This document shows positions 35,375 to 46,475 of a stretch of 64,000 bases of DNA, piece by piece. The notes under the pieces were generated by a model. It was not told where the DNA came from and made no database searches. It worked only from the letters and a program-made list of their open reading frames with translations. How positions within the stretch are numbered: position 1 is the stretch's first letter; every line of letters starts with the position of its first letter. Position numbers and translations under genes: made by a program. The stretch is from positions 27,702,553 to 27,766,552 of the forward strand of contig CM039129.1 of assembly GCA_022036555.1 (NCBI GenBank), in the 5' to 3' direction. Origin of the DNA: Microstegium vimineum. Its lineage: Eukaryota; Streptophyta; Magnoliopsida; Poales; Poaceae.

Positions 35375-38086
35375 CTAAGAGTCTGGGGCTGGAGAAGAAG
35401 GCGAAGAAGCTGCAGCTCTGCGATCCAGCATGATGAAGTCCTGAAGGTCTGACTCGCTTGACTCATCATCTGCCTTGGTCTCTGCCGGTGTAGGTGCAGC
35501 TGGGGTGGTCTGTGGAGCCGTCACTAGCACCTTTGGTGCTGCGGTCTCAACTGACTCCCCCTAAGGCTCAGCTGGTGCCTCTGACGGTCCTACCTCCGTG
35601 GTAGCGGGCCTGGGAGCCCGACGAGTGAAAACTCGAGGCGAGGGGGATGGTGTCACTGCAAGTGTCACTAGGGACACTGCTGCTGCAACCTCTGCAGGCT
35701 GAGTCTGACCGGGAGAGGACACTACCACTGTAACTTCATCTGCAAGGGATATGGCATCCGTCTGAACGACAGCTGGAGGTGTGGTGACTGTCTGTGCGGA
35801 CTGCTCAGGTGCGATCTCCGATGATGCAACTGAGGACTGGTGAGTGCCTGTCGCCGGAAGATCCACTGCAGTCTCTGGAGCTGGTGTGACATGCTGAGGT
35901 GCTCCTGGGGAGTCTTCTCCGGTGATCTCCAGATAGGAAGCTGACAGATCTCTCAAGGCCTCTGCTAAGGTAGTTCCCCGGGTAGGAGTGAATCCCGTCT
36001 GGAACTCTCCGGGTGAAGCTATCCAAGAGGACACCTGGGTCCTCGGAGTCTGATACTCAGGAGAGGCTGCTGGCTGGAAGGGAGGAGTAGCTGGTGCCTG
36101 ACTCTGCTGTCCTCTGGACGGTAACGCTGGAGTTGGCACCACAACTACTGGAGGCTGCTGCGGAGGAGAGGTGAACTGCTGCTGCTGAGATACGGCGGGC
36201 AACTAGAACTGTGGCGTGGAGGTCTGCCCGGAGCTAGAGGCCAGAAGACGCTCAAGTAGAAGTGTCTGAGTCTTCTGAATCTCTGCCTGCTGCAGCTGAT
36301 ATGCCAAGAACTAACGCTGGAACTCGTCCTGTCTGGCCTGTGTCTGTGCCTGAGCTGCCAGCTGCTGCTCAGTAAGTCTCCATAGGTCTGCAGCCTGTCG
36401 TCTCTGCTCCTCTGTCTGGCGAGACTGCTCCTCCTGCATCCTCGAGAGAATAGTGAGCAAGGTAGCCTCTGAGGAACTGGAGCCTGGAGCTGGAGCTGCT
36501 GCGGCTGTGCCTGACCCACCTGCCTCGTGGTCATGGGTCATCGGTGTATACTCATGCACGGGCTGGTAGTCCTCGTCAGAGCTGTCGGAGTCGAGATCCT
36601 CTCTAAAGACTGTCTCGGCAGCTGTATCGATCTCTGCATCCAAATCTGCTAGCTCTGCCTGAGCAATCTGCTCAACTGTCGCATCTGTGACCTCGGCCGA
36701 CTGTGGTGGCACTCCGACCTGCCTAGTGCCTGGTCTGTAGGCTCTGCTGGGGCGAGGCAACTGCCCATGGGCCACCAGCTGGCTCATCGAGTAGACTGAG
36801 AACTCTGTAGCTGACCTCGTAAGGGTGACTCTCATAACACCTGACCCAGTCTTGGCAACTATCAAATATGAGATCCAATGGGCGAACTGTAGCTGCCAAT
36901 GACCTCTGAACCCAGCAGCTATAATATCCTCGAGCTCGCTCACTATCAAACCCCAGAGGTCGAACTGCTCTTTCCGAACAATGTGAGCTAGGAGCCAAAG
37001 CTGAAGACGAGTGATAGTATCCCTAGCTCCAATCCAGGGTAGAATAGTACGTCTGAGAACCTCGTGGAGGATCCGAGCTAAAGGAGTGAGGTCACGTGGC
37101 GTACGGCTCGAACCCTCAGTGAACGGCTGCTGAAAGCACGGACTCACGAAGTCCGTGGATGGCACTATACCATCGTGAGGTCGGCGAGGGGCCTCCTGAT
37201 CCCCATAGCAGAGACTGTGTATCCTGGTAGGTGAGGACCCGAGGTGAAAGAGCTTTCTGAATCTGGCAGCTGTGACCCTGAAATCACATCCCTGGTATGC
37301 AAAGTGGAGGAACTCGTGATCAGGTGAGATCCACAGAGAGGCGTAAAACTGGTATACCCACTCCTTCTGATAGGCCCCAGAGCGTCCCATCAGATCTGTC
37401 AGACCCTAGATGTACTGGAGGTGCTGCAGGATCTCTGGACCACCGATCCCCTCAATCTGAGTAGATGGGCACACCCTATGGGCCCTGAGAGGAGCATCGG
37501 TGTCAACATATGCTCTGTAGAAGTCCTCGTGCACTGTAGTATAGAACTCATGTCCGGCACTGGGGTCCCTCTGAGGTGGAAACCAGGTCTGGAAGTCAAC
37601 GAATCGAAGCAGCTGGACTTGCTTCGCTGTAAGTGCTCTGACCTGGTGCCTCACTGGGTCTGGGAGCCGGGGTCCTGGAGGGCTAGGTGGTGGACCTGAG
37701 CCTCGGGAACGGGTAACACAGCGGCTCATCAGCTCTCCAATAGTAGAGTGGCCTGCAACCTCTGTTGGCTCAGTCGCTGGGACTGGCTCTGTCACTGGTG
37801 CCTCTGTAGCCTCGACAGGCTCTGACTATGGAGGTGGAGGGGACTCACGACGCGCTCCACGGCGAGGCGAGAGCCTCAAGCCGGCGCGACGTCCTCCTCG
37901 CTCCGCTAACTCAGCTGCCTCTGCCACTGCGAGCGCGGCTACCGAATCCGGATCCATCGCTGGCCTCTTGCGCTTCCGAGAGATAACCTTCTGCTTTCCC
38001 TTTCCCCGATCAGTGGGTGGACGGGGTGGAGGTGGAGGGTCACCACCACTACCGGGAATGGGACCTGCGTTCTTTGTCCTTGCCAT
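35375..38086 (-). pseudogene. Env-like ORF of element 3 with five in-frame TAG stops
   Basis: A single 903-codon frame from ATG 38086 to the TAG at 35377-35375 with no frameshift, interrupted by TAG at 37826, 37406, 36311, 36203 and 35561. The N-terminus is basic and Pro-rich (MARTKNAGPIPGSGG, KGKQKVISRKRKRP). The middle has a conserved-looking domain (KEWVYQFYASLWISPDHEFL, FRVTAARFRKLFHLG) known from putative plant transposon proteins. A Gln-rich helical segment follows, then a Pro/Thr/Ser-rich tail. All five stops could derive from CAG (Gln) by C to T. Role in Sireviruses unknown. Confidence 0.75.
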
Positions 38087-39737
38087 ATCTCAAGTCTTTG
38101 CAATCAAAACACTAACAGGAAACCTCAAGAAACACACCACAGACTCACTGGCCACTGTCACTGATCCTCTGACAAACTGACAATCCACAGACCAAACAAG
38201 AGTGGCACGCCGGCCCTGGACTGTCCTTGCGAGGCTTTGCCTCAGTCCGTACTCGCGGGGTTTGCCCCGAGTTCACTGATACTGCCTGCTGACCCTCTGA
38301 TTCTCTGACAACTGACCAAACAGACCTTGCTCATGAGATAGATAGGGATATTACCATAAGCATATAACTAGAGGTGAGGGTCTATAGAAGCATGAAATAA
38401 GGTAAGGATAGAATCGTGATATCAACTGCCATACCTCGAGCCTCTGACCAAAAGGAGAGAAGATGAGAGTTTCCCCGATCAAACAATTTGCAATCCGCAA
38501 TCCGCACTTCGCAACCCTCAAGCTAACCAAGGCAATGAGATGATGGATTAGGGTGGATAGAGAATAGATGAGGTGGATTGAAACTCAAGGAAGTAAACAT
38601 AGGAAATGAAATTCACCTCGGAGAACCAACCTCCAAGGATGTGATCTTCTTGGCCAGGAGTGACTCCTACTCGACTTGGATAGAGCAGGGGATCAGGTGC
38701 GAGGCAGTGGAGGCGAAAACCCGGCGGCGCAGTGCAGGGGTGGAGGAGCACGGCGGTGCTGGGTGGGGTCTCACGGCGGTGCAGGTGCTCTGGCGCGAGG
38801 TGGAGTGAGGGCACGGCGGCGCGGGGAGCAGATGGCGGCACAGGGAGGAGGTGCTCCGGCGAAGGACGGCACAGGAGCCCAACGGCAGCGAAGATCGGCG
38901 GTTAGGGTTAGAGCATGAGCGCGGCGGCAGACTGAATGGATCGGGCGAGACAGAGAAGAGATCGGGGTTTTTCTAAAAAATTTCGCCGTTTAGTTCGCGA
39001 CGGACGCTCCGACGCGGAGCGACGGACGCTCCGTCGGTATGCGACGGACGCTCGGGGAGCGTCCGACGGCATCGTCCGTCGGGCTTCCAGAGCCGATTTG
39101 AAACGCCCAATCGCATTGACCGCGACGGACGCTCCGCAACGGACGCTTGGGAGAGCGTCCGTCGCCCTGTTAGTGGGCAATTTTAATCTCCGGATGATCG
39201 CGACGGACGCTGAGGCAATTGACACCGAGCGTCCGTTGGCAGCGTCCGACGCCTTAAAAATAGAATTTTTCAAATTTTCTTTTTGCATCTTTCTCCCAAC
39301 CAAGTTCCAATCCCAATAAGATTCAAATAACACTTGATTGGACTTGATATGAGAACCATCTCTCAAACACTCATTTTCAAATAGTTTTCCATAGGCTTAA
39401 ATTTAATTTTTAGCTCAAAAATATTCGAATGGAAGCGCCAAGGAGTCATCATATGGCCACAAGAGGGGTATTGGAGTGATTTGAGCTTGGAATGCTCCCC
39501 CTAAGTGGACTATCATAGAGGATGCTCAAGAAACTTAACCGAAAAGAAAAGGGCAAACAACACACATGCATATGCTATGCAATACGAAATTTGAATCTAG
39601 GTAGCTTGCAAGTTTAAACCGCGGTTAAGCTTTGTCACAAGCTTTGAGGGCGGTTATCTTAACCGCGTTAGCCAAGCCTATGTGCATTACCAAATTAAAC
39701 AAGTTATATTACATATGAATGCATGGTTCACACAAAC
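38087..39737 (-). other. Spacer between pol and env-like ORF of element 3
   Basis: Non-coding. At 38990-39255 it repeats the cgacggacgct/agcgtccgacg cluster found in the LTR of the same element. Below it on the minus strand lies gene-leader-like sequence with ctaaccctaaccgcc (38900-38912). It may hold an internal promoter for the env-like ORF. Confidence 0.5.
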
Positions 39738-42700
39738 TCATCTATTAGTGAAGTTAGAGTGATCAAGCACATTTAACTCGCTTCTCAACCTACAAAAGGT
39801 TGTTTCATCGAGTGGTTTAGTGAAGATATCCGCCAATTGCTCTTCGCTCTTAACTCCAACTAGTGTGATGTCTTTCCTAGCCACATGATCTCTAAGAAAG
39901 TGATGGCGAATATCTATGTGCTTGGTGCGGGAGTGTTGAACCGGGTTGTTTGCAAGCTTTACGGCGCTTTCATTATCACACAAAAGTGGAACTTCTTTTA
40001 AAAACACGCTGTAATCAAAGAGTGTTTGGGTCATGTATAAGATTTGTGCACAACTTGCTCCCATGGCAATGTATTCCGCCTCGGCGGTTGACAATGCCAC
40101 ACTATTTTGCTTCTTTGAGGACCAAGAAACAAGTGATCTTCCTAGCATGTGGCACCCGCCAGAGGTACTCTTCCTATCAACCTTACACCTGGCGTAATCC
40201 GAATCGGAATAGCCAACTAGTTGGAAGGGAGCTCCTTTGGGATACCAAAGACCCATGCTAGGGGTGTGCCTTAAGTACCTAAGGATTCTTTTAACCGCAC
40301 AAAGATGCGACTCCTTAGGGTTTGCTTGAAACCTAGCACACATACACACACTAAACATGATATCCGGCCTAGAAGTGGTGAGGTAAAGTAAACTACCGAT
40401 CATAGAGCGATAGAGAGTTTGGTCGATCAGTTTACCTCCCTCATCGAGATCGAGATGCCCATTAGTAGGCATTGGGGTCTTGATTGGCTTGCAATCCTCC
40501 ATTTTTAATTTCTTGAGCACATCATAAGTGTACTTTTCTTGAGATATGAAGGTGCCCTCCCTTAATTGCTTCACTTGGAAGTCTAGGAAGAAGGTTAGCT
40601 CGCCAGTCATCGACATCTCGAACTCCTTGGACATCAATGCACCAAATTCCTTGATATGACCTTGGTTTGTTGACCCAAATATAATGTCATCGACATATAC
40701 TTGGCAAACAAAGATCTCTCCATCTAGCACCTTGGTGAAGAGTGTGGTATCCACTTTCCCAATCTTGAAGCCCTTCTTGAGTAGGAAGTCCCTTAGCCTC
40801 TCATACCAAGCTCTTGGAGCTTGCTTCAAACCATAGAGTGCCTTGGACAACCTATACACATGATTAGGACAATTTGGGTCTTCAAACCCAGGAGGTTGTG
40901 AGACAAAAACAAGTTCATTAATGAAACCATTAAGAAAGGCACTCTTCACATTCATTTGAAAAAGTTCCATTTTATGGTGTGAAGCATATGCCAAAAGGAT
41001 ACGAATGGCTTCTAGTCTTGCAACCGGTGCAAAGGTCTCCCCAAAATCCAATCCTTCAACTTGGGAGAACCCTTTTGCCACCAATCTTGCCTTGTTTCTC
41101 ACAACCACGCCTTGATCATCTTGCTTGTTCCTAAACACCCACTTGGTGCCAATGATTCTTGCTCCTTTGGGCTTTTCTACTAGTGTCCACACTTCGTTCC
41201 GGGTGAAGTTGTTCAACTCTTCGTGCATGGCGTTCACGCAATCCGGATCCGCAAGTGCATCTTCCACACTAGAAGGCTCAACAAAGGAAACAAAGGAGTG
41301 ATGTTCAACATAAGAAGCAAGTTTAGATCGAGTTGTTACCCCCCTTGATGGACTCCCTATGATGAGGTCTTGAGGATGTGCTTGAAGCATAGGTGTAGAT
41401 CTTCTATTGATCACTTGGGGAGGAGGTTGCGGTGCTTCAACATTGCTTGCTTCGGCCTCAGCTTGATCTTGAGGGATGTGAGTGTCTTCTTGAGCTTCCC
41501 TCACTTGATCTCCTTCATCAACTTGAGGCGTGTGGGGTGGAAAAGGATCTTGATTTGCTTCATCTTCAACTTCTTCCACCTCTTGCGGGTTGATAGCACC
41601 AATTGGCATGTTCTTCATTGCCTCCCTCAAGGGTTCATCACCTACATCATCAAGATTTTCATGCTCTACTTGAGAGCCATTAGTTTCATCAAACTCCAAG
41701 TCATACGTTTCTTCAACTAAGCCGGTGGCTTTGTTAAATACACGGTATGCCTTGGATTTAAGTGAATACCCAACTAAGAAACCAATGTCACATCTTCTTT
41801 GGAACTTGCCCAAGTGTTGGCGCTTCTTGTAGATGTATACTTTGCAACCAAACACTCGGAAAAAGGATATGTCCGGTTTCTTTCCATTCACAAGCTCATA
41901 TGGGGTCTTCTTGAGAAGCCTTTGGACAAATAGCCGGTTGGCCGCATAGCATGCGGTGTTGATTGCTTCGGCCCAAAACTTCTCGGGGGTGTTGTATTCA
42001 TCAAGCATTGATCTCGCAAGAGTGATAAGTGTCCGGTTCTTTCTCTCTACTACACCATTTTGTTGAGGAGTATAGGTGGTGGATACTTCATGCTTGATCC
42101 CAACTTCGTTACAATAGTCTTCGATCTTGGTGTTCACAAACTCGGTCCCATTGTCACTTCTTATCTTCTTGATCTTCACATCAAACTCATTTTGGGCTCT
42201 AGTTGCAAACTTCTTGAATATTGATTGAGTTTCTCGCTTATCTTGAAGAAAGAACACCCAAGTGTATCTAGAGTAGTCATCAACTACCACCAAGCAAAAG
42301 AGATTGCCGCCAAGGCTAGCATAGGTGGTAGGTCCAAATAGATCCATGTGGAGTAGCTCTAGGACTCTTGAGGTTGACATGAAAGCTTTGGTTGGATGAG
42401 TGTTTGCTACTTGCTTGCCGGCTTGACATGCACTACAAAGTTTGTCTTTCTCAAACACCACATCCTTCACACCTCTAACCAATTCCTTCTTGACAAGCTT
42501 CTTCAAAGTTGACATTCCCACATGTGCTAATCTTCTATGCCATAGCCAACCTAAAGAACTCTTGGAGAATAGACATGTTTGCAAACTAGCTTCATTTGAG
42601 GTGAAGTCCACTAGGTAGAGATTGTTGTGCCGAAACCCTTTGAATATCAATGACGAATCTTCAATCTTGGACACAATTACCTCATTTGGAGTGAAGAGAC

Positions 42701-43293
42701 ATTGGAAACCAAGATTACACAGTTGTCCCACCGATAGCAAGTTGAAGCTCAATGATTGTACTAGCAAGACATTTGATATTGATTGATCATTTGAGATTGC
42801 CACTTTGCCTAGACCTTGCACTTTGCCTTTTGAATTGTCCCCAAAGGTAATCTTGTCTTGCCCTTCACAATCTTCCTCAAGTGTGGTGAACATCCGGGAG
42901 TCACCGGTCATATGTTGAGTGCATCCACTATCAATCACCCAATGACTTCCACCGGTCTTGTAGTTCACCTACACACAAGCAACTTGGAGTTAAGCTTGTT
43001 GTTTGGGAACTCACACTTGGCGAGGTCCCATAGCCTTGTCCACCAACTCCTTAGCAACCCATAACACTTTGGGCTTGTTCTTCATCTTTGGACCGAGAAA
43101 TACAACTTGAGGTCTACCCTTGGAGTCCTTGTTGATGATGAAGTGTGCATCATGAGCGAAAGGCCTTATGTGCTTGGGCAAGGTCTTGGGAGGTGGAGTC
43201 TTGCATTGGGATTGAAGGTGACCCTCTTGACCACATCCAAAGCACTTCTTGGGCTTGGGCTTTGGTGTGTCATAGTTGCTTCTCATAGCCTTG
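39738..43293 (-). pseudogene. Copia gag (C-terminal) and pol of element 3
   Basis: Gag C-terminus with CCHC knuckle CFGCGQEGHLQSQC (near 43240), then three nonsense codons in the same frame (TGA 43013-43011, TAA 42992-42990, TAG 42971-42969). Then an open pol frame of 1076 codons from 42968: protease VIDSGCTQHM, integrase zinc-binding HRRLAHVG...CSACQAGK, catalytic Asp in LLHMDLFGP and SDNGTEF and Glu in NGVVERKNR, reverse transcriptase YVDDIIFGS, RNase H ALSTAEAEYIAMG. The copia order (integrase before RT) is clear. Gag is split by element 4 and continues at 63630. Confidence 0.88.
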
Positions 43294-43993
43294 TGTTGGC
43301 ACAAATTTTGGCCTACCTAAATACATGTGAATATTTATGCCATGAGAGATAAAATAATAAATAATTCAGATGGTTATATGCCATATACAGAAATCATAAA
43401 ATAAAACATAATTGAAAAGAATGAAATTAATATATCTAAAAGAGACGCATGACAAAGATGAAAGCCTATGCAAATATATACCCGTCGTATATATTTGTAT
43501 ACCATATATTGTTCATTCACAAAAGGAGGAGAGATGTATATTGTTTATCTACATTCCAAGGAAATAAAAACATATATATAGAAGCAAATGCGTTTGGACA
43601 CGCACACACGTTGGGTTAATTAAATTATGGCCATGAGCGTACGTGTGTATATACGATGCGTATCTGTACACAATTGACAAGCTAGCTAGCCAGCACATAT
43701 ACGTAACACACGTACGTGCATGCGGCCCAGCCCACACGAGAATGTCGACTGTACGTTCTCCATAATTACTTTGATTAAAGAATAAATAAACGGCCCAAAA
43801 ACCAGTTGTCAGGCAAGGGGTTCAAGAGTTCACAGTTGCGCGCCTTACACGTTCAAACAGGGCTGCGTCTGGTCGACACCGCTCGCGCACGACTGCACGA
43901 TCTCCGCTCCCGTTGATTCAAACTTTGGCGCTGGCACCGGTTAATCAAAGGAAAGAGCGCCAAAACACCACGGAACTGCTCTTGCTTTAGGCC

Positions 43994-44001
43994 TATAAAT
44001 A
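43994..44001 (+). promoter_or_regulatory. TATA box of the LTR promoter (first candidate)
   Basis: tataaata in a GC-flanked context (ggcctataaatacatggcc). About 30 bases downstream begins a triple 33-bp repeat at the expected transcription start. The same box sits at 61242-61249 in the 3' LTR. Confidence 0.6.
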
Positions 44002-44027
44002 CATGGCCAGTAGTAGAGAGAAGCCCG

Positions 44028-44126
44028 GCTCCATCTGCATATCGCCTCCAGGCTGCCCCCGCTCCATCTGCATATCGCCTCCAGGCTGCCCCCGCTCCAT
44101 CTGCATATCGCCTCCAGGCTGCCTCG
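44028..44126 (+). repeat. Three 33-bp tandem repeats in the LTR
   Basis: Unit gctccatctgcatatcgcct + ccaggctgccccc at 44028, 44061 and 44094; the third differs near its end. Present identically in the 3' LTR. It lies just after the TATA box, so copies would be in the RNA leader. Confidence 0.9.
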
Positions 44127-45415
44127 CTGCATCACTCAACACATAGTGCCGTCAGGCTGCGCTAACCGCCCGCCGGAAGTTCACCGTCGTGCTGCTGCCC
44201 TCGGGCGTCGTCGAAGCACACATCAGCGGCCCCTTCGCAAGGAGCTGCTACGTCCGTCCGTCGGCCCCTCGCAAGAAGCCGCTGCGTCGTCCGTCCGCCG
44301 GCATCCCGAAGAAGGTGAGCGGCGTTTCATGGCGTTCTGCTGATCCTCTTCCACGTCTTCATCTTCACGGCTCCACGGCGGCGTCCGGCAACAACTTCAT
44401 CAACACCATGATCAAGACCTCGTGCGCAACCTTGCTCTCTTGAGCAAGTTGCCATGAGATGATCCAAGGCCCCAAGCCAGATTTGTTATGCAAACTGGAT
44501 AGGGAAGAGCCTTGTTCTCGTGAACAAGAGCTATCGTCTCCAAGATCAAGACCTCAGATGCGGCTTGGCTCCATCGGGCAAGTTGCTATGAGATGTCTCA
44601 AGACCCCATGCCGGATTTGTCGTGCAAACCGGACAGGGAAGAGCATTGTTCTCTAGAACAAGAGCTAAAACCTCAAACATGCAAAGATCGTCATCTTCTG
44701 CAGTCAATCTGTGCATGGGTTCAAATCAACAGGAACCTTTGCTCGGAAAGACACAGAGATAGATGCAAACTCCATGCAAAGCGCTGCCCATATGCAGTAT
44801 ATGTGTATATGCAGTCCTCTAGACAGTTGTCTTCTTTGCATTGCATAAGTAGCTAACCAGCGTCTACATGTACATGTGATGTATATTAGAACAGCCATAC
44901 TTTGTGAACTAACTAGCTTGCATGTGCCTGGAGTGCGTCATCGATTGACTAGCCAGCATATATATATATGTGCACATATACCTATATATCGATCCAGCCA
45001 TGCATTGCATATTTAGTCCATACATCTGCACGCCGCTAGCAAGTCTCGACATCAAACCATAGCACAAGCCACATGAACAGAAAAGTGCCAAGCTGATTCA
45101 TATACCTGATAAATTTGTAAAGATAAAATAAATTAAAATCAAATGATTGTCATCCTAATAGTCGCCGTACTATCCAAAGTTAATAAATAAATTAATATCC
45201 CCTTATGTGCTTAGGTGGTCTTCATCCTTGAACCTAGATCCTGCTGTGTCACAAAAATGAATCAAATAAAATTAGTCCTTCCATGCCAAATCCCATGCGT
45301 CCATGCCACGTCCATCACCCAGATGCTAATTAACTTGCTGCGGCGTTCTGGCTAAAATAAATAATATTTGTCATAGTTTCCCGAAACCAGTCATACATGC
45401 CAAGCATAGACTCTC

Positions 45416-45423
45416 TATAAATA
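45416..45423 (+). promoter_or_regulatory. Second TATA-like box in the LTR
   Basis: tataaata in ctctctataaataccgtgca, 960 bases before the LTR end. This leaves open which of two starts defines the R region. Confidence 0.4.
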
Positions 45424-46381
45424 CCGTGCACCATATGGGCACGTCAAATATTGCATCTCAGTTAGACAACATTCATATATGATTGTGCCTAATTAGCTGA
45501 TAAATCAAAAATCAAACCAAATCAAATTTAAATAAATGAGATTGCACGTGCTGATCCACGGTCAAACACCATGCTATTAGTACGCACGCTGACCTTGATG
45601 AAATAATATATATAATTACATAGACCCTGGCCGAGGCCGGTGACGCAACCTCGGCCATAGTAAAATAAACGTCGTCCTAGCTTAAGCCCAAACGAAATAT
45701 CGCACCCTATATATGATGAGTGCATCGTATATGTCAAAATATGTTAATCCATGGTCTCGCACGAGACTATATCAAATTTAGTCTCTAAGATAAATCACGT
45801 CCATGTATACGTGATATAATAATGAACCAAGTAAATTAATGTCCCTCCGTCGACATTAGCATATGTCAAAATGCATGCAAGGCATCCATGTCCAATCAAC
45901 TAAGCAGAAATCATATGCCGGGTTAGTAATTAAGACCTAGCCTTATGTCATGGTCCAAATAAATAACATGATATACACTCAAAATACGCATGAGTTAAAT
46001 ACATGCGTACTCAACTAAAAGACCCAAACAAGCTATCCGCCACTCATATATTTAAAAAAAGTGAAGTAGCTCATCGAGAAATTCATATTCATCCATCGGC
46101 AACTACAAGACTGAAGAATTTGTTTTCTTTTGTAGTTTGTAATAGGAAGCCATATGATGTAATCTTTATTTATCATGTAATCATGTTGGAACTCTTAATC
46201 AGGGGTTTTCTCTTCGGAGATGTAATTAACATAATTTTTATGAAAATATAAGAATTATGGAAGTATGGACTCGCATTACCTGTTCTTTTATATTTGTCCC
46301 GTCTAAATTCACCAAAATTAAATTTGTCTCTGCTGACGTGGAGGCGGGTCGTTAGCCGCCCGTTTTCCCGCCATCAGATTC

Positions 46382-46397
46382 TGGCACGCCCAGTGGG
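46382..46397 (+). promoter_or_regulatory. Primer-binding site candidate
   Basis: tggcacgcccagtggg starts 5 bases after the 5' LTR (spacer gattc). Its TGG start fits pairing with a tRNA CCA end. Tat elements commonly have a site of this form; the exact tRNA was not determined. Confidence 0.65.
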
Positions 46398-46475
46398 ACC
46401 TACTTCTCACCTCATCTTTGAGTTCCATCATGTTTGCATCATATGGCTTTGACCTAAAATGTCAAATGAAGTTTT

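Larger units (their letters stand above)
43294..46376 (+). repeat. 5' LTR of element 4
   Basis: 3083 bp. Compared by eye with the 3' LTR: one substitution (G at 45654, A at 62902) and a 2-bp indel (near 43741; ga extra near 60990). Small ORFs inside are identical in both copies and are not genes. Confidence 0.92.

Noticed and set aside
35561..38086. Stop-codon reassignment (TAG read as Gln)
   Set aside because: All genes nearby use TAG, TAA and TGA as normal stops; methylation-driven decay explains the pattern.
35375..38086. Envelope gene of a real virus
   Set aside because: No clear signal peptide or membrane segment seen; the position and content fit the unexplained third ORF of Sireviruses.
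44028..44126. CRISPR-like repeat array
   Set aside because: Directly adjoining 33-bp units without spacers, in a plant LTR.
43549..46251. Small ORFs repeated exactly at 60795-63499
   Set aside because: They are inside the two LTRs of element 4 and repeat because the LTRs do; no coding signature.
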